A DNA stretch of 39,993 nucleotides from an uncultured Collinsella sp. (GTDB taxonomy: Bacteria; Actinomycetota; Coriobacteriia; Coriobacteriales; Coriobacteriaceae): assembly GCA_900548365.1 (NCBI GenBank), contig URKM01000014.1, positions 1-39,993 of the forward strand, read 5' to 3'. The translations under genes were made by a program, and so were the position numbers. Below, piece by piece: positions 17,201-26,700 of this stretch; within the stretch, counting starts at the first letter, position 1; every line of letters starts with the position of its first letter. The notes under the pieces were generated by a model. That model did not search any database. It saw only the letters and a list, made by a program, of their open reading frames with translations, and was not told the DNA's origin.

Positions 17201-20182
17201 CCGACCGAGCAGGTCGACGGCGCCGGAGCGGTTTCGACCGTGGACGAACTCGAATTCAAGATCAGGTTCAAGCTGGCCGACGCTTCCGGCAAGCCGCTTG
17301 CGGGATCCTTCGCGGTCGCGGTGTTCGAGCAGGTGGACGGCGAGCGCGTGCGCGTCGACGACAACGATCTGTTCGTACGCGACGGTGCTGCGCTGGTCCT
17401 GCGCAACGGCCAGACCGCCGAGGTGTACGGCCTGCCCGCCGGCGCGAGGTTCGAGTTGAGCGAACCCGAGCAGGATATGCCCGCGGGCTTCATCCAGGAA
17501 TCCTCCGTAGGCGCTGCCGGCACCGTGGAGGGCAACGTGACCAAGGAGGCCGTGTTCACCAACGTATACAAGCCGGCGCCGGTGGAGGTGCTTGGCAGAG
17601 CCGCGTTCGCGGTGGAGAAGTCGTTTGCCCGCTGGGACGTGTGCGATGCGTTCGCGTTCGAGCTGAGCGCCTACGGCGATGCTCCGATGCCCGCCGGCGC
17701 GCAGGACGGCGTCGCGACGGTGACGCTCCATGCACCGGCGGACGGCGCCGTGGAGGGTACCGTGACGGGCAGCTTCGGCAACGTGGTCTACACGAAGCCG
17801 GGATCGTATTTCTATTTCATCTCCGAGGCGAAGCCGGAGGCGCCGGTGCCGGGTGTCACGTATTCCGATGCCCTTTACCTGGTAACGGTGACGGTGACGG
17901 ACAACCAGCAGGGCGCCTTGGAGGCATCTGCCCAGATGCGCCAGACCCGCGATGACGCCGGGGAGGGCGTGGCCTCGCGTCCGATCGGCGGGCCGGCGCG
18001 CTTTGTAAACGGCTTCGATGCCGAGATGGTCGGCTTCGCGCCCGTCGCGCGCAAGGAGTATATCGACCATGTCGGGTCGCGACCGCTCGAGGACGGCATG
18101 TTCTCCTTTACCGTCGAGGTGCCGAAGGGCAACCCGATCCCGAGCGCGAGCAACGAGCCCGCCAAGGCGGCCCAGGATATGACGTTCGAGCTGATCAACC
18201 GCGGCAATACGATTCAGGCGGGCCAGGCGCTGTTTACGAGCGAGGACGTGGGCAGCACCTACAGCTACGTCTTCTATGAGAACGTGCCCGAGGGGGCCGG
18301 TCCCCACAACGGGTACACCGTCGCGGGATTCACCTATGATCCCACGCGCTACGTCGCGTGCGTGAAGGTTGAAGCTGCCGCGGCGAAGGACGCTGCCGAC
18401 GGTAAGAAGGCGCGCGTCGTCCTGGATGTGAGCTACTTCGTGTTGAACGAGGCGGGCGAGCGCGGCGAGCAGGTCGACCTTCCCGTCTTCCGGAATTCGT
18501 TCGACGCCGATCCAGCGGCCGATGTGAAGCTGGTGGGCGAGAAGGTGCTGGTAGGACGCGATGCGCTTGAAGGCGAGGGGTTCACGTTCGAGCTCGCCGC
18601 GGGCGATGAGGCGACGCGCGCCGCGATCGCCTCCGGCGACGTGGTTTTGGGCGGCGCTGGTTCCGCCGAGCAGCCCGTCGAGCGCTTGACGACGAAGGTG
18701 AGCGGGCTCTCTGCTGCTGAGAACGATAGGACCAAGGCGTTCTCGTTCGATGGCATCTCCTTCTCGCGGGTTGGAACCTATACGTTCGCGATCAACGAGG
18801 TGCTGCCTCAGCAGGATGGTAAGCCGGTTGCCTCCTTGAACGGCGTGGCGTATGACGCGCATACGGCGACCGCGCGCGTGGTGGTGAGCGAAGCCGAGAG
18901 CGCCTCCGACGGCCCGGCTCTCACGGCCCGGGTGACGTATGACAACGCGGCCGCGAGCGACGCGACGGATCGAGCGCGCTTTACGAACGTGTATCGCTCC
19001 TGGTGCACGAGCGAGTCGATCGGCCTCACTGTCATCAAGACGATGGACGGCCGCCCGCTCAAGGCGGGGGATTTCGCGTTCCGCATCGAGGGCGACGAGC
19101 GTTCCGCCTCGAAGCTGCTGAACGAGAGCGATCGCCGCTTCACCAACCCCAAGGCGGGTGCATCGGGCGCAGCCGAGATGCGCAATAAGTTGACCGATCT
19201 GCTCTTTACCCAGGATGACCTGGGCGAGACGTTCGTCTTCAGCATCTTCGAGGAGCTACCCCAGGGCGTTGACGCGCAGCATCCCGTTCTGCAGGGTGTG
19301 ACGTACGATCTGTCCGAGTACTCGTATGAGGTGACGCCGCGTGTTGCCGGCGACGGCTCGATGGCGCTGTCTGCCAAGCTGTATCGCGTGCGCGAGGTGA
19401 ACGGAGAGCCGTGTGGGAAGACGCTGGTGGGCAGCTATGACGGATCGGGCGAGGCCGATCTGGTCGCTTCGTTCGCCAACAGCTATGCGACGGGCGACCT
19501 GGCGCTGACCGACGGCTGGGTTTCGGTGGCGAAGCGTCTCGAGGGTCGAGGTTGGAAGGAGGGCGACTCCTTCGAGTTCGCGATGGAGCGCGTGAGCTAT
19601 CGCGAGCGCGAGGGTGGACGCGAGATAACGAGCGGCCCGCAGTTCGATGCCATGCCGCTGCCTGCGAACGCGATCGCCGCGGCGACCTCGGCCGTGAACG
19701 GCGAAGATGATGCGGAGCGCGTGGCGCGTTTCGAGAGCATGTCCTTCCATACGCCGGGCGTGTATTCATACCGCGTGCGCGAAGTCGTACCGCAGGGCGA
19801 TGCCGTCGAGCCCGGGATGACGTATTCGAAGGATGCCGTCGAGGTCGTGGTCACCGTCGTGGACGCCGGTACCGGTAGGCTCGTCGCCTATGTCGAGGTC
19901 GAGGGCGTCGAGGAGGACGAGCTGGCAACCTTCACCAACGTGGTCACGCCGCCGGTCGAGCCCGAACCCGAGCCGGACCCGGAGCCGAAGCCCGAGCCGG
20001 AACCGGGTCCGGAGGGGCCGAAGCCCCCGGCAACCGATGCGCCGGATGGCGGGGAGCCGCCCGCGCCGGAGGAGGGCCTGGCTAAGACCGGCGATCCCAT
20101 CGCCCTCGTCATGCTTTCCACTGCCGCCGCCGGTGCTGCACTGGTTGTCGCTGGCCGGGGCGCTCGCCGGAAGGACGTATAG
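14300..20182 (+). CDS. Large LAKTG-anchored surface protein: fibro-slime, SpaA and FctA domains
   Basis: Secreted, wall-anchored adhesin or pilin-like protein, 1960 residues. ATG 14300 is preferred, with GGAG 8 bases upstream; the frame is open further 5' but without signal-peptide character. Signal peptide ends near ALA47. Residues about 65-405 form a fibro-slime/PA14-like head with FDFAGDDDVWVFIDGVLVGD and GGIH. SpaA-like domains lie at about 408-505 (KVDQLGNPVEGATFDLY) and 685-795 (KVDDAGAPVNGARFGIY). A CnaB/DUF7601-like domain is at about 951-1091. Five FctA (Spy0128-like) domains follow from about 1095 to 1882, each closing with an F(T/V/R/A)N-type strand that would supply the isopeptide Asn. 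A Pro-Glu repeat wall spanner, LAKTGD at 1927, a membrane helix and RRKDV complete it. Ligand unknown. The sortase that anchors it is not adjacent. Confidence 0.9.
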   Translation: MTSFSSRLKGRCRSYVNGLSHRSRTVICGVAAVAAAVACFQAAPALAGQVSRSIGDDVLARHEVHDTVNPRGTRIDLYDYWLSGEREWDHKNPDGYLSMGINKVDGDQKQLVFGRNTRGGINNWTGSAKPFANIVQPVLGADGFPWLAAGHQYIKGNTTDLTTPQSLKYLFDGTSFDGKRAYLGTTGLLQLDDDGYYYYDSKRNFATYNAEGNSFTLYDAGAVAGGGRDKQFGEFFPFNTAQSVFKGEGPDGRLESTIASNHHTMNHYFGLSLSSNFMQPADGITKNGKEMVFDFAGDDDVWVFIDGVLVGDVGGIHDRTGLTINFATGEVYTYDGSLGGNPDTHYNPTTITSMFRAAQGDAFDASQFDGDTFRDGTYHTLQFYYMERGNENSNLALKFNLVNVVESTMTKVDQLGNPVEGATFDLYATDDSYAVHEGDAPLATGVTDHAGRFSFIAKDGSPLSFMKLHHQDGISHYVLRETGAPRGYRRSPDGKLKFVMSKVEKTLGFLFSDNYWDSGVYAHAEQTLTIENDAVYGANLVDGKAPEYKVEDGTVFAVIYRRVPGDADHPWHDVSGSTEKGWKASKDAVATVEDLRDAQVYRFSDDDRDGKYSVSIDDMPGNPEDYYMMSGDEQASKYTVGFYWTRRDAGRPFDIKNIDSENTFRLSGSQFTRQTAANLYVTDVQNILGVQKVDDAGAPVNGARFGIYAATDMVEADGALVPVPAAKPLFQDVTADRDGESIVEAKGLCYLGPLSPGSYYLVEMEAPAGHRKQDKAVRVLVDGAGVHADAGVAGDGITALVSMGSLVDSMAQFAAKDDIDMTLYDVIASRRTARSDQAVVNPDGSISIAWTEDENPDDDIWLEHGAADAVLDYGPDRGPHAPAATYGMVAYTVDEGLAMCGVRQNTAYGPGGAHEDPARYGMADWENLQGRDITGLYTGATCVVVENKRVASLAVTKHAYVADGMTGPTEQVDGAGAVSTVDELEFKIRFKLADASGKPLAGSFAVAVFEQVDGERVRVDDNDLFVRDGAALVLRNGQTAEVYGLPAGARFELSEPEQDMPAGFIQESSVGAAGTVEGNVTKEAVFTNVYKPAPVEVLGRAAFAVEKSFARWDVCDAFAFELSAYGDAPMPAGAQDGVATVTLHAPADGAVEGTVTGSFGNVVYTKPGSYFYFISEAKPEAPVPGVTYSDALYLVTVTVTDNQQGALEASAQMRQTRDDAGEGVASRPIGGPARFVNGFDAEMVGFAPVARKEYIDHVGSRPLEDGMFSFTVEVPKGNPIPSASNEPAKAAQDMTFELINRGNTIQAGQALFTSEDVGSTYSYVFYENVPEGAGPHNGYTVAGFTYDPTRYVACVKVEAAAAKDAADGKKARVVLDVSYFVLNEAGERGEQVDLPVFRNSFDADPAADVKLVGEKVLVGRDALEGEGFTFELAAGDEATRAAIASGDVVLGGAGSAEQPVERLTTKVSGLSAAENDRTKAFSFDGISFSRVGTYTFAINEVLPQQDGKPVASLNGVAYDAHTATARVVVSEAESASDGPALTARVTYDNAAASDATDRARFTNVYRSWCTSESIGLTVIKTMDGRPLKAGDFAFRIEGDERSASKLLNESDRRFTNPKAGASGAAEMRNKLTDLLFTQDDLGETFVFSIFEELPQGVDAQHPVLQGVTYDLSEYSYEVTPRVAGDGSMALSAKLYRVREVNGEPCGKTLVGSYDGSGEADLVASFANSYATGDLALTDGWVSVAKRLEGRGWKEGDSFEFAMERVSYREREGGREITSGPQFDAMPLPANAIAAATSAVNGEDDAERVARFESMSFHTPGVYSYRVREVVPQGDAVEPGMTYSKDAVEVVVTVVDAGTGRLVAYVEVEGVEEDELATFTNVVTPPVEPEPEPDPEPKPEPEPGPEGPKPPATDAPDGGEPPAPEEGLAKTGDPIALVMLSTAAAGAALVVAGRGARRKDV
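17580..19945 (+). repeat. Five consecutive FctA-like domain repeats in first surface protein
   Basis: Approximate repeat units: 17580-18010, 18030-18510, 18520-19000, 19015-19490, 19500-19945. They share a Lys-bearing first strand (for example EKVLVGRDALEGEGF, KRLEGRGWKEGDSF), a Y-x-I/V-x-E strand and a closing F-x-N strand. They are divergent at DNA level, so old duplications. Confidence 0.7.
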
Positions 20183-20271
20183 GGCCGCTTGCCCCGCGGG
20201 AACATGATCGCGCGGAGGCGTGCCGTCGCTTCGGCCCCGGTGCGCCTTCCGTCGCGTTCATTCTGATCGTA

Positions 20272-20279
20272 GGGGGGGG
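20272..20279 (+). repeat. Homopolymeric G8 tract upstream of second surface protein
   Basis: Eight consecutive G, 459 bases before the ATG of the giant protein and next to the right arm of an inverted repeat. Confidence 0.5.
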
Positions 20280-20510
20280 CGCACCGGCGCGTTGGAGCTT
20301 CGGTCTTGGCGAGCTTTCCATGGCGACGTGGATGGGCTTCCCGTGTCGCCGGCAGGCTTTTATATTCCTATAACGGTGGCAGGTTAAACTGAGACAACTA
20401 TTACAATATTTTCAGATTGCAATAATACGAATAATAAGTAAGTAATATACGAAAAGGAGAGTATAGAATTAGAAAAACAACATATGTAATTTAAACGAAG
20501 ACAAAGCTCA

Positions 20511-20532
20511 GGATGCATAGAAATATGCATCC
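20511..20532 (+). other. Perfect 9-bp hairpin with GAAA tetraloop
   Basis: GGATGCATA-GAAA-TATGCATCC. A GNRA loop on a perfect stem suggests a folded RNA element, or alternatively a DNA-binding site. It is upstream of the predicted promoter, so it is not in that transcript. Confidence 0.5.
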
Positions 20533-20540
20533 AAAGACGC

Positions 20541-20554
20541 TTCTTTCGAAAGAA
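20541..20554 (+). other. Perfect 14-base palindrome
   Basis: TTCTTTCGAAAGAA, 84 bases upstream of the -35. A regulator-binding site is possible. Confidence 0.4.
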
Positions 20555-20611
20555 ATATAACTGAATAGAGCAAATTACATCTTACCAGGCACAATACTGC
20601 CGTGAATAATG

Positions 20612-20623
20612 TATCAATTGATA
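20612..20623 (+). other. Perfect 12-base palindrome near promoter
   Basis: TATCAATTGATA, embedded in a longer imperfect ATGTAT...ATACAT repeat and ending 14 bases before the -35. An operator or activator site is plausible. Confidence 0.4.
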
Positions 20624-20637
20624 ATACATATAATATG

Positions 20638-20666
20638 TTGGATTAAACACGATTTTTTGCTAATAC
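20638..20666 (+). promoter_or_regulatory. Extended -10 promoter of giant surface protein
   Basis: TTGGAT, a 17-base spacer, then TAATAC preceded by TGC, the extended -10 motif. It would give a leader of about 65 bases. Confidence 0.6.
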
Positions 20667-20687
20667 GGTATGTATATCTGTAAGGAT

Positions 20688-20718
20688 GGCGCTCCTATAT
20701 TTAAAGGGGAGGAGCGCC
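20688..20718 (+). promoter_or_regulatory. Leader hairpin covering a ribosome-site-like sequence
   Basis: GGCGCTCCT pairs with AGGAGCGCC (9 bp) around a 13-base AT-rich loop. The GGGGAGGAG stretch (20706-20714) lies partly in the loop and partly in the stem. A second Shine-Dalgarno-like GGGTGGAG (20724-20731) lies just downstream and serves ATG 20738. Translation control is inference. Confidence 0.45.
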
Positions 20719-20737
20719 GAGTAGGGTGGAGTTTTGC

Positions 20738-23700
20738 ATGATATGCACCGGGTATGTCGCAAAAGCATGCGACGGCTTCCAGGGCATCGCTGCCAACGGA
20801 AGCGCTTCCCTTCGGTTTGCAAAGCTGCTTTTACGTCGCATCGCCGTGGCCGTGGCGATTGTGATGCTGTCGGTTACCGCGACAGCGCAAGTGGCTTCCG
20901 CGAACCCGCTTGCGGGGATCGGAAACGCTATTTCGTCGTTCTTCGGCATGGGGGATGCCGCGTCCGTAGCCGCGCTCAACGAGCAGGCCGTGGCGGATCC
21001 GTCGACGTTGGCATCTTGGGAGAACCTGGTCAAAGACGATACGAACAGCATCGGTCGCATCTGGACCGATAAGACGGTTTCCACGAGCGATGTCTCGCTT
21101 CCGGCTTCCCCGGATGGCGTTGCTCCCTCGGTCTCGATCGACGATTCCGACTTCCTGGTACTTCTTTCAGCGCTTTCATCCACGTCTAATATCACGGTGA
21201 CGTCGGAGAAGCCGCTGGATATCGCTCTCGTGCTGGACACGTCGGGCTCTATGGGCGAAGAGATGCCCGGCTCGTACGATGCGACGTATGAAGTGCGGGA
21301 AGACGGCAGCGAGGCCTACTATGCCCTGGTCGACGGCTCCTACGAGAGGATCGTCAGAAAGGCCAATTGGCCGTTCGGCTGGTTCCAGGGTTGGGAGCTT
21401 AATGGCGAAGCAGTAAAGCCGATGCGCAACGCGGGGGACTCCGAAGAGGGACGCATACAGTTCTATACCATGAGGAGCCAGACGCGCCTCGAGGCGCTGA
21501 AGTCTGCTGTCAATTCGTTTATCGACGCCGCCGCCGCTACGAATACCGGCATCGACGATTCGACGCAGCAGCATCAGCTGTCCATCGTGTCGTTCTCTAC
21601 CAGGGCATCGATTCGACAGTCGCTTGTCACGTGCACGTCCGATAACGCGGAATCAATTAAGCGCCAAGTGAGCAGTCTGAGGGCGTACGGCGATACGGAT
21701 CCCGGCGCTGCTATGGACGCGGCGCAGCAGGTCTTCGAGAGCGGTGCCGCGCGTAAGGATGCGCAGAAGGTTGTCATCTTCTTCACCGACGGTAACCCCG
21801 CTCCCAGCGGAACAAACGAATTCAGTGAGCGTCTGGCGAACGCCGGTATCAAGACTGCGAACAAGATGAAGTCCGAAGGCGCGCTGATATATTCCATAGG
21901 TATGTTCGAGGATGCGGATCCTTCGAACAGCTCGACAATTAAGGCAAATCAGTTCAACGCCTATATGCATGCGATGAGCAGCAACTATCCCAAGGCGACC
22001 GCCTGGAACGAACTGGGCGACCGTGCCGCTGGTTCCAATTATTACAAGGCCGCCACCAACGCGGGCGAACTTGACTCTATCTTCCAGGACATCTCCCAGG
22101 AGATCACCCAGGGCGGTGGATTTCCTACCAATACGACCGAGGGAGCTGCGGACGAGAGCGGTTACATCACCTTCACGGACGAGCTCGGTGCCTATATGCA
22201 GGTCGACAATTTCGCCGATCTGGTGTTCGCAGACAAGCGGTTCACTGCGACCAAGGCGGCTGGTGCGGGCGATAACCCCGTGGACACCTATTCATATGAG
22301 GGTACGGGCGGCAACGCGCTGTATCCAAACGGCAATGTGAGCGACATCATCATCACGGTTCAGCGCAGCAAGGATCTTTCCCGCGGCGATAAGGTAACGG
22401 TCAAGATCCCCGCAAGCCTGATTCCGCTGCGCAATTTTACCGTTGAGCAGAATGCAGGCGGCAAGGGCTCGATGACTATCGACGAGGCGTTCCCCCTGCG
22501 CCTCTTTTATCGCGTGAGCCTGAAGCCCGAAGTTAAGACCATGCTCTCCACCGGCATGGTCGATGAAACCCTGAATACCTATCTGGGTACGCATCGCGAC
22601 GGCAAGGGCAACGCTCTGTTCTATTCCAACCTCTACACGGGGACCGCAGGCGCAGCTGGGAGCGTTGGCAATACGACGGCACGATTCGAGCCCGCTGCGG
22701 GCAACACGTTCTATTACTTCACGAAGGATACGCCGATCTGGGCGGATGCCGATTGCTCCATTCCGTTGAAGGGCGAACCCAGCTCGCTGCTGACGTATTA
22801 CTACCAGAGGGAGTACTATGCGGCTGCCGAGGGCGGTATCGAGCTGAAGAGCGAGGCCGTGCCCGTTAATGGGTCCAACTTCGGCACCATGTCCACCGAC
22901 TGGGGTCGCGATGAGAGCGGGCAGGTCTTTATCAAGAAGGGCTCTCCGCGCTTGACGCGTATCGTGAACACCTCGCTTCCGAAGTCGGAGAATGTTACGA
23001 ACACCGCTTCTGAAGTCATCAATCCCGAGTGGAATAGCTTGCAGGATCCCACGGCGATCAACACGCGACTTGGCAATAACGGCTTGCTGAAGATCGAGAT
23101 GCCCGGCCAGCTGAACATCACGAAGAGCGCTCAGCTTGCGGCTGGTAAGAACCTCGATCCGTCGGTGCTCGAGACCGCCACTTTCAAGATGCAGATCAAG
23201 ATCGACGGAGCCGCTGGTAAGAAGCTCGAGGCTGTTGTAAAGAACGCCCAGGGCGATATCCAGGGCGAGCCGTTCGAGCTCTGTTTCGACGCTCAGGGTA
23301 TGGCTGCCCATAGCATCAAGAACAATGAAACGCTTTCCATTTTTGGCATCGACGCGAATGCTGCATACGAGGTCACGGAAGTTGAGATTCCCCAGGGATT
23401 CCAAGAGACCTCAAAGAAGGGCGATACGGGTGCGATAGCTGCGGGAGCCATCTCCAGCGCGATTTTCGTAAACACCTATGACGCGACGGCGGCATCGGTT
23501 TCGATGGCGGATTTCGGCACCTATAGGAAGGTATTCGACCGTTGGGATATCGCAGGCTCCTTCGATATCGTGCTGACTGCCGATGATTCCGCCAGCCCGA
23601 TGCCTGCCGGCTCCGAAGATGGGGTCTGCCTGGTGAAGGCGACCGAGAAAAACGCCGAGGGGACGTTCGGCGACGGCGATGTCGAGTTCACCAAGGTGGG

Positions 23701-26700
23701 CAACTACACCTACTCCATTTATGAGCGCACCCCGAGTACGTTTATCCCGGGCGTTTCCTATTCTGATGCGGCGTATACCGTAACGGTTGCAGTGAAAGAT
23801 GACGGAGCGGGCGCGCTGACGGCGGAGACCACGATGGTGCAGTCTTCGCTCGATGACGGCAAGGAGGTCGAAGACCCGAAACCGCTGGACCCGAAGGTGG
23901 CAACCTTCACTAATACGTTCAGCGTATCCGAGATCAAGGTCGGGCCCCTCGCTAAGAAGGCGTATACCAACAACGGCGGCCCATCCCATGCTTTGGTTGA
24001 CGGCATGTTCGAGTTCAAGGTGAAGCCGATTGGGGAGAACGCGGAAAGAGCTCCGCTGCCCGATGGCTTGAAGCCCGATGACAGCGGCTATGTCTACGTG
24101 AAGAACGACGGCGAGTCCGTGGCGTTCGGCCAGGCAACCTTTACGGAAGCCAACGTAGGCAAGACCTATATCTATGAGATTAGCGAGGTCGTTCCTGCGG
24201 GTGCGACCGAGGGCAACGGATATACGTACCAGGGTATGACGTATGACCCCACGGTGTATCATGCGAAGTTCACGGTTGCCTCCGAGGAAGGAGGGGTATC
24301 CGGTTCTGATCAGCCCAGGGTGCACGTTTCGATTTCGTATGCCATGCAGGACGGATCTCCTATCGAGGGCGATCTGCCCGAGTTCGTTAATTCCTATGCG
24401 CCTGCTGCTGCAGTGATCGAGGGCGATACCGCGCTGACGGTGACGAAGCATCTGGTCGGCCGCAACCTCAAGAACGGCGAGGCGTTTGACTTCACGCTTG
24501 TTGCTGGAGATGACGAGACGACCCAGGCATTGAAGGACGACGTCGTCGTGTTTGGCGATAACAAGCGCGAGGACGCGGTGGTGACCACCGTCGATGCTCT
24601 CGACGAATCTCGTAGCGGTATGGCGACGTTTGGCAAGATGACGTTTACCATGCCTGGTGTATATCGATTCAATATCGAAGAGGAGACGCCCGTTGTCGAC
24701 GGTGCTGGTATGACTTATGACCGTCATACCGCGCATGTGACCGTGACCGTTTCCGACAAAGATGGTCAGCTGGTGGCAAATGCCGTCTATAGCAACGGAG
24801 CGGGCAAGCCCACTGATACCGCCGACTTCACGAATATATATCGCGCTTCGGCGCGCTTGTCCGATACCATGACCCTGTCGGCGTCGAAGGTGTTGAACGG
24901 CAACGTCGGCGGGCAGGCTCGCGGGGAGTTCTCCTTCACCGTCGCCGGAGTCGATCATGAGGGAAGCGTCTCCGCTGCCGAGGCGAACGCCCGCATGGGA
25001 AAGGGCGACGGAAGCTTCTCCATCACGACCACAGTCGGCGTGACCGCTGAGAAGAGCGGGCTGCTGCAGGGCGTCTCCTTCACGCAGGATGATGTCAACA
25101 AGACGTTCAGCTACCTGGTGGACGAGGAAGCCGGTGATCTGGCGGGCATCACGTATGATCGAAACACTTATCGCCTGGACATCACGGTAGGGGACTATGG
25201 AAACGGTTCGCTGTATACCGAGATGAAGGTGATGAGGGTTGTCGATGGCATGGAGTCGCTTTTCGGCTCCTATGACAGCTCTGTCTCCGAGGTGTCGGTA
25301 ACGCTCCCGTTTACAAACGACTACACGACGCAGCCGGTGACGGTTGATTTCGGCGAGCAGGCGAAGCTGTTCAAGGTACTCGAAGGCCGTGACTGGTTGA
25401 CCAGCGATCATTTCGAGTTCACGATCACATCCGATAAGCTGACGACGCCGATGCCCGATTTCACGACGATCGAAGTGAAGGGTCGCGGCAAGAAGGCTGG
25501 CGAGGAGGTGCCCGTAGCGTTCGGGTCCGTGACGTATCGCAGCACCGGTGTCTTTGAGTACGAGGTGCGCGAGCTTGTTCCCTCGTCGCCTATCGAGGGC
25601 ATAACGTACAGCGAAAACGTTGCCCGGATCGTTGTGCGCGTAACGGACAACGGCAAGGGCGCTCTTGAGGCGAAGGTATCTACTTCCGATACGGTCTTTA
25701 CCAACGAATACAATTCCGAGTTGAACCACAATGATGCCGGCGGCGTGGTCGTTTCCAAGGTCACGCATGGTCACGATATGAGCAAGGGCCAGTTCCAGTT
25801 CCAGATCGAAGCCTTGGACGGCGAGGGCGTGACGGCGGCCGAGTTCGCCGAGCGCATCGGAATCGAGAACGGCACGACGGGCGTGGTCGGTAACAAGGCA
25901 GGCTCGGATGGCGAGGTCGTTAAGATGACGAACGACACCCCGCTCATCTTCACGCAGGCCGACGATGGCAAGACGTTCAAGTTCCGCATGAGCGAAGAGG
26001 GCGCTGACGGCAAATTCGGTACGGGTGGAACTGCCGATGGCTATACCTTCGATGACCGCACGTACACCGTCGAGATCGCCGTCGTTGACAACTATGACAG
26101 CACGCTGGAGCTCACTACCACGGTAATCACCTCACAGCCCGGCAAGAAAGACGTTGTGACGACTCAGAAGAGTTCCAAGGACGAGCCCGAGCCCACGATT
26201 CTGGCGTTTGAGAATTCCTATAAGGCGAACGGTGCGTTTGTGCCGACCGTTAGGAAGGTTCTCGCTGGTCGCAATATGAAGCAGGGCGAGTTCTCCTTCA
26301 AGCTGATGACGAACCCGCTTGACGGGACGTCTGCTCCTACAGAGGTTGCAACCGCTACGAACGACGCTGCCAAGGCGGGCGAGGTCGCAGCCATCCCGTT
26401 CGACGAGCTCCTCTATACGCTGGGCGACACGAACAACGAGCTGGACCTGAAGAAGCTTGCTGACGAATCGACCACCGGCCGCTATGTCGAAAAGGGCGCG
26501 ACCGCCGATGGAAACCCTCAATACACGGTGCACTACACTGTTGCCGAGGTGACCGACGGGCTGTCGGATGGCAACGTTACCGCCGAGACCGAGCCTATCG
26601 ACTTCACCGTGGTTCTGACGGATAACGGCGACGGTAAGCTGGAGCCTGCGGCGAGTTACGCGGAAGGCCTTACCTTTAAGAATTCTTATGAGTGGCCCGC

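Larger units (their letters stand above)
20183..20737 (+). other. Intergenic region with AT-rich island between the surface-protein genes
   Basis: No gene seen in 555 bases. The first part is GC-rich with an inverted repeat, CCGGTGCGCC at 20237-20246 and GGCGCACCGG at 20278-20287, and a G8 tract. From about 20355 the composition drops sharply: 90 of 300 bases at 20401-20700 are G or C by my count. The AT-rich part contains a 9-bp hairpin with GAAA loop, two perfect palindromes and a promoter. An AAAAGGAGAG string at 20453-20462 looks like a ribosome site, but the next ATG (20483) is followed at once by TAA. I see no clear terminator for the upstream gene. Confidence 0.6.

Noticed and set aside
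20237..20287. Inverted repeat CCGGTGCGCC/GGCGCACCGG as terminator of the first surface protein
   Set aside because: The loop is 31 bases and no T run follows, so I do not call it a terminator.
20453..20488. Small gene after AAAAGGAGAG in the AT-rich island
   Set aside because: The next ATG is followed immediately by TAA and no other short frame has a plausible start.
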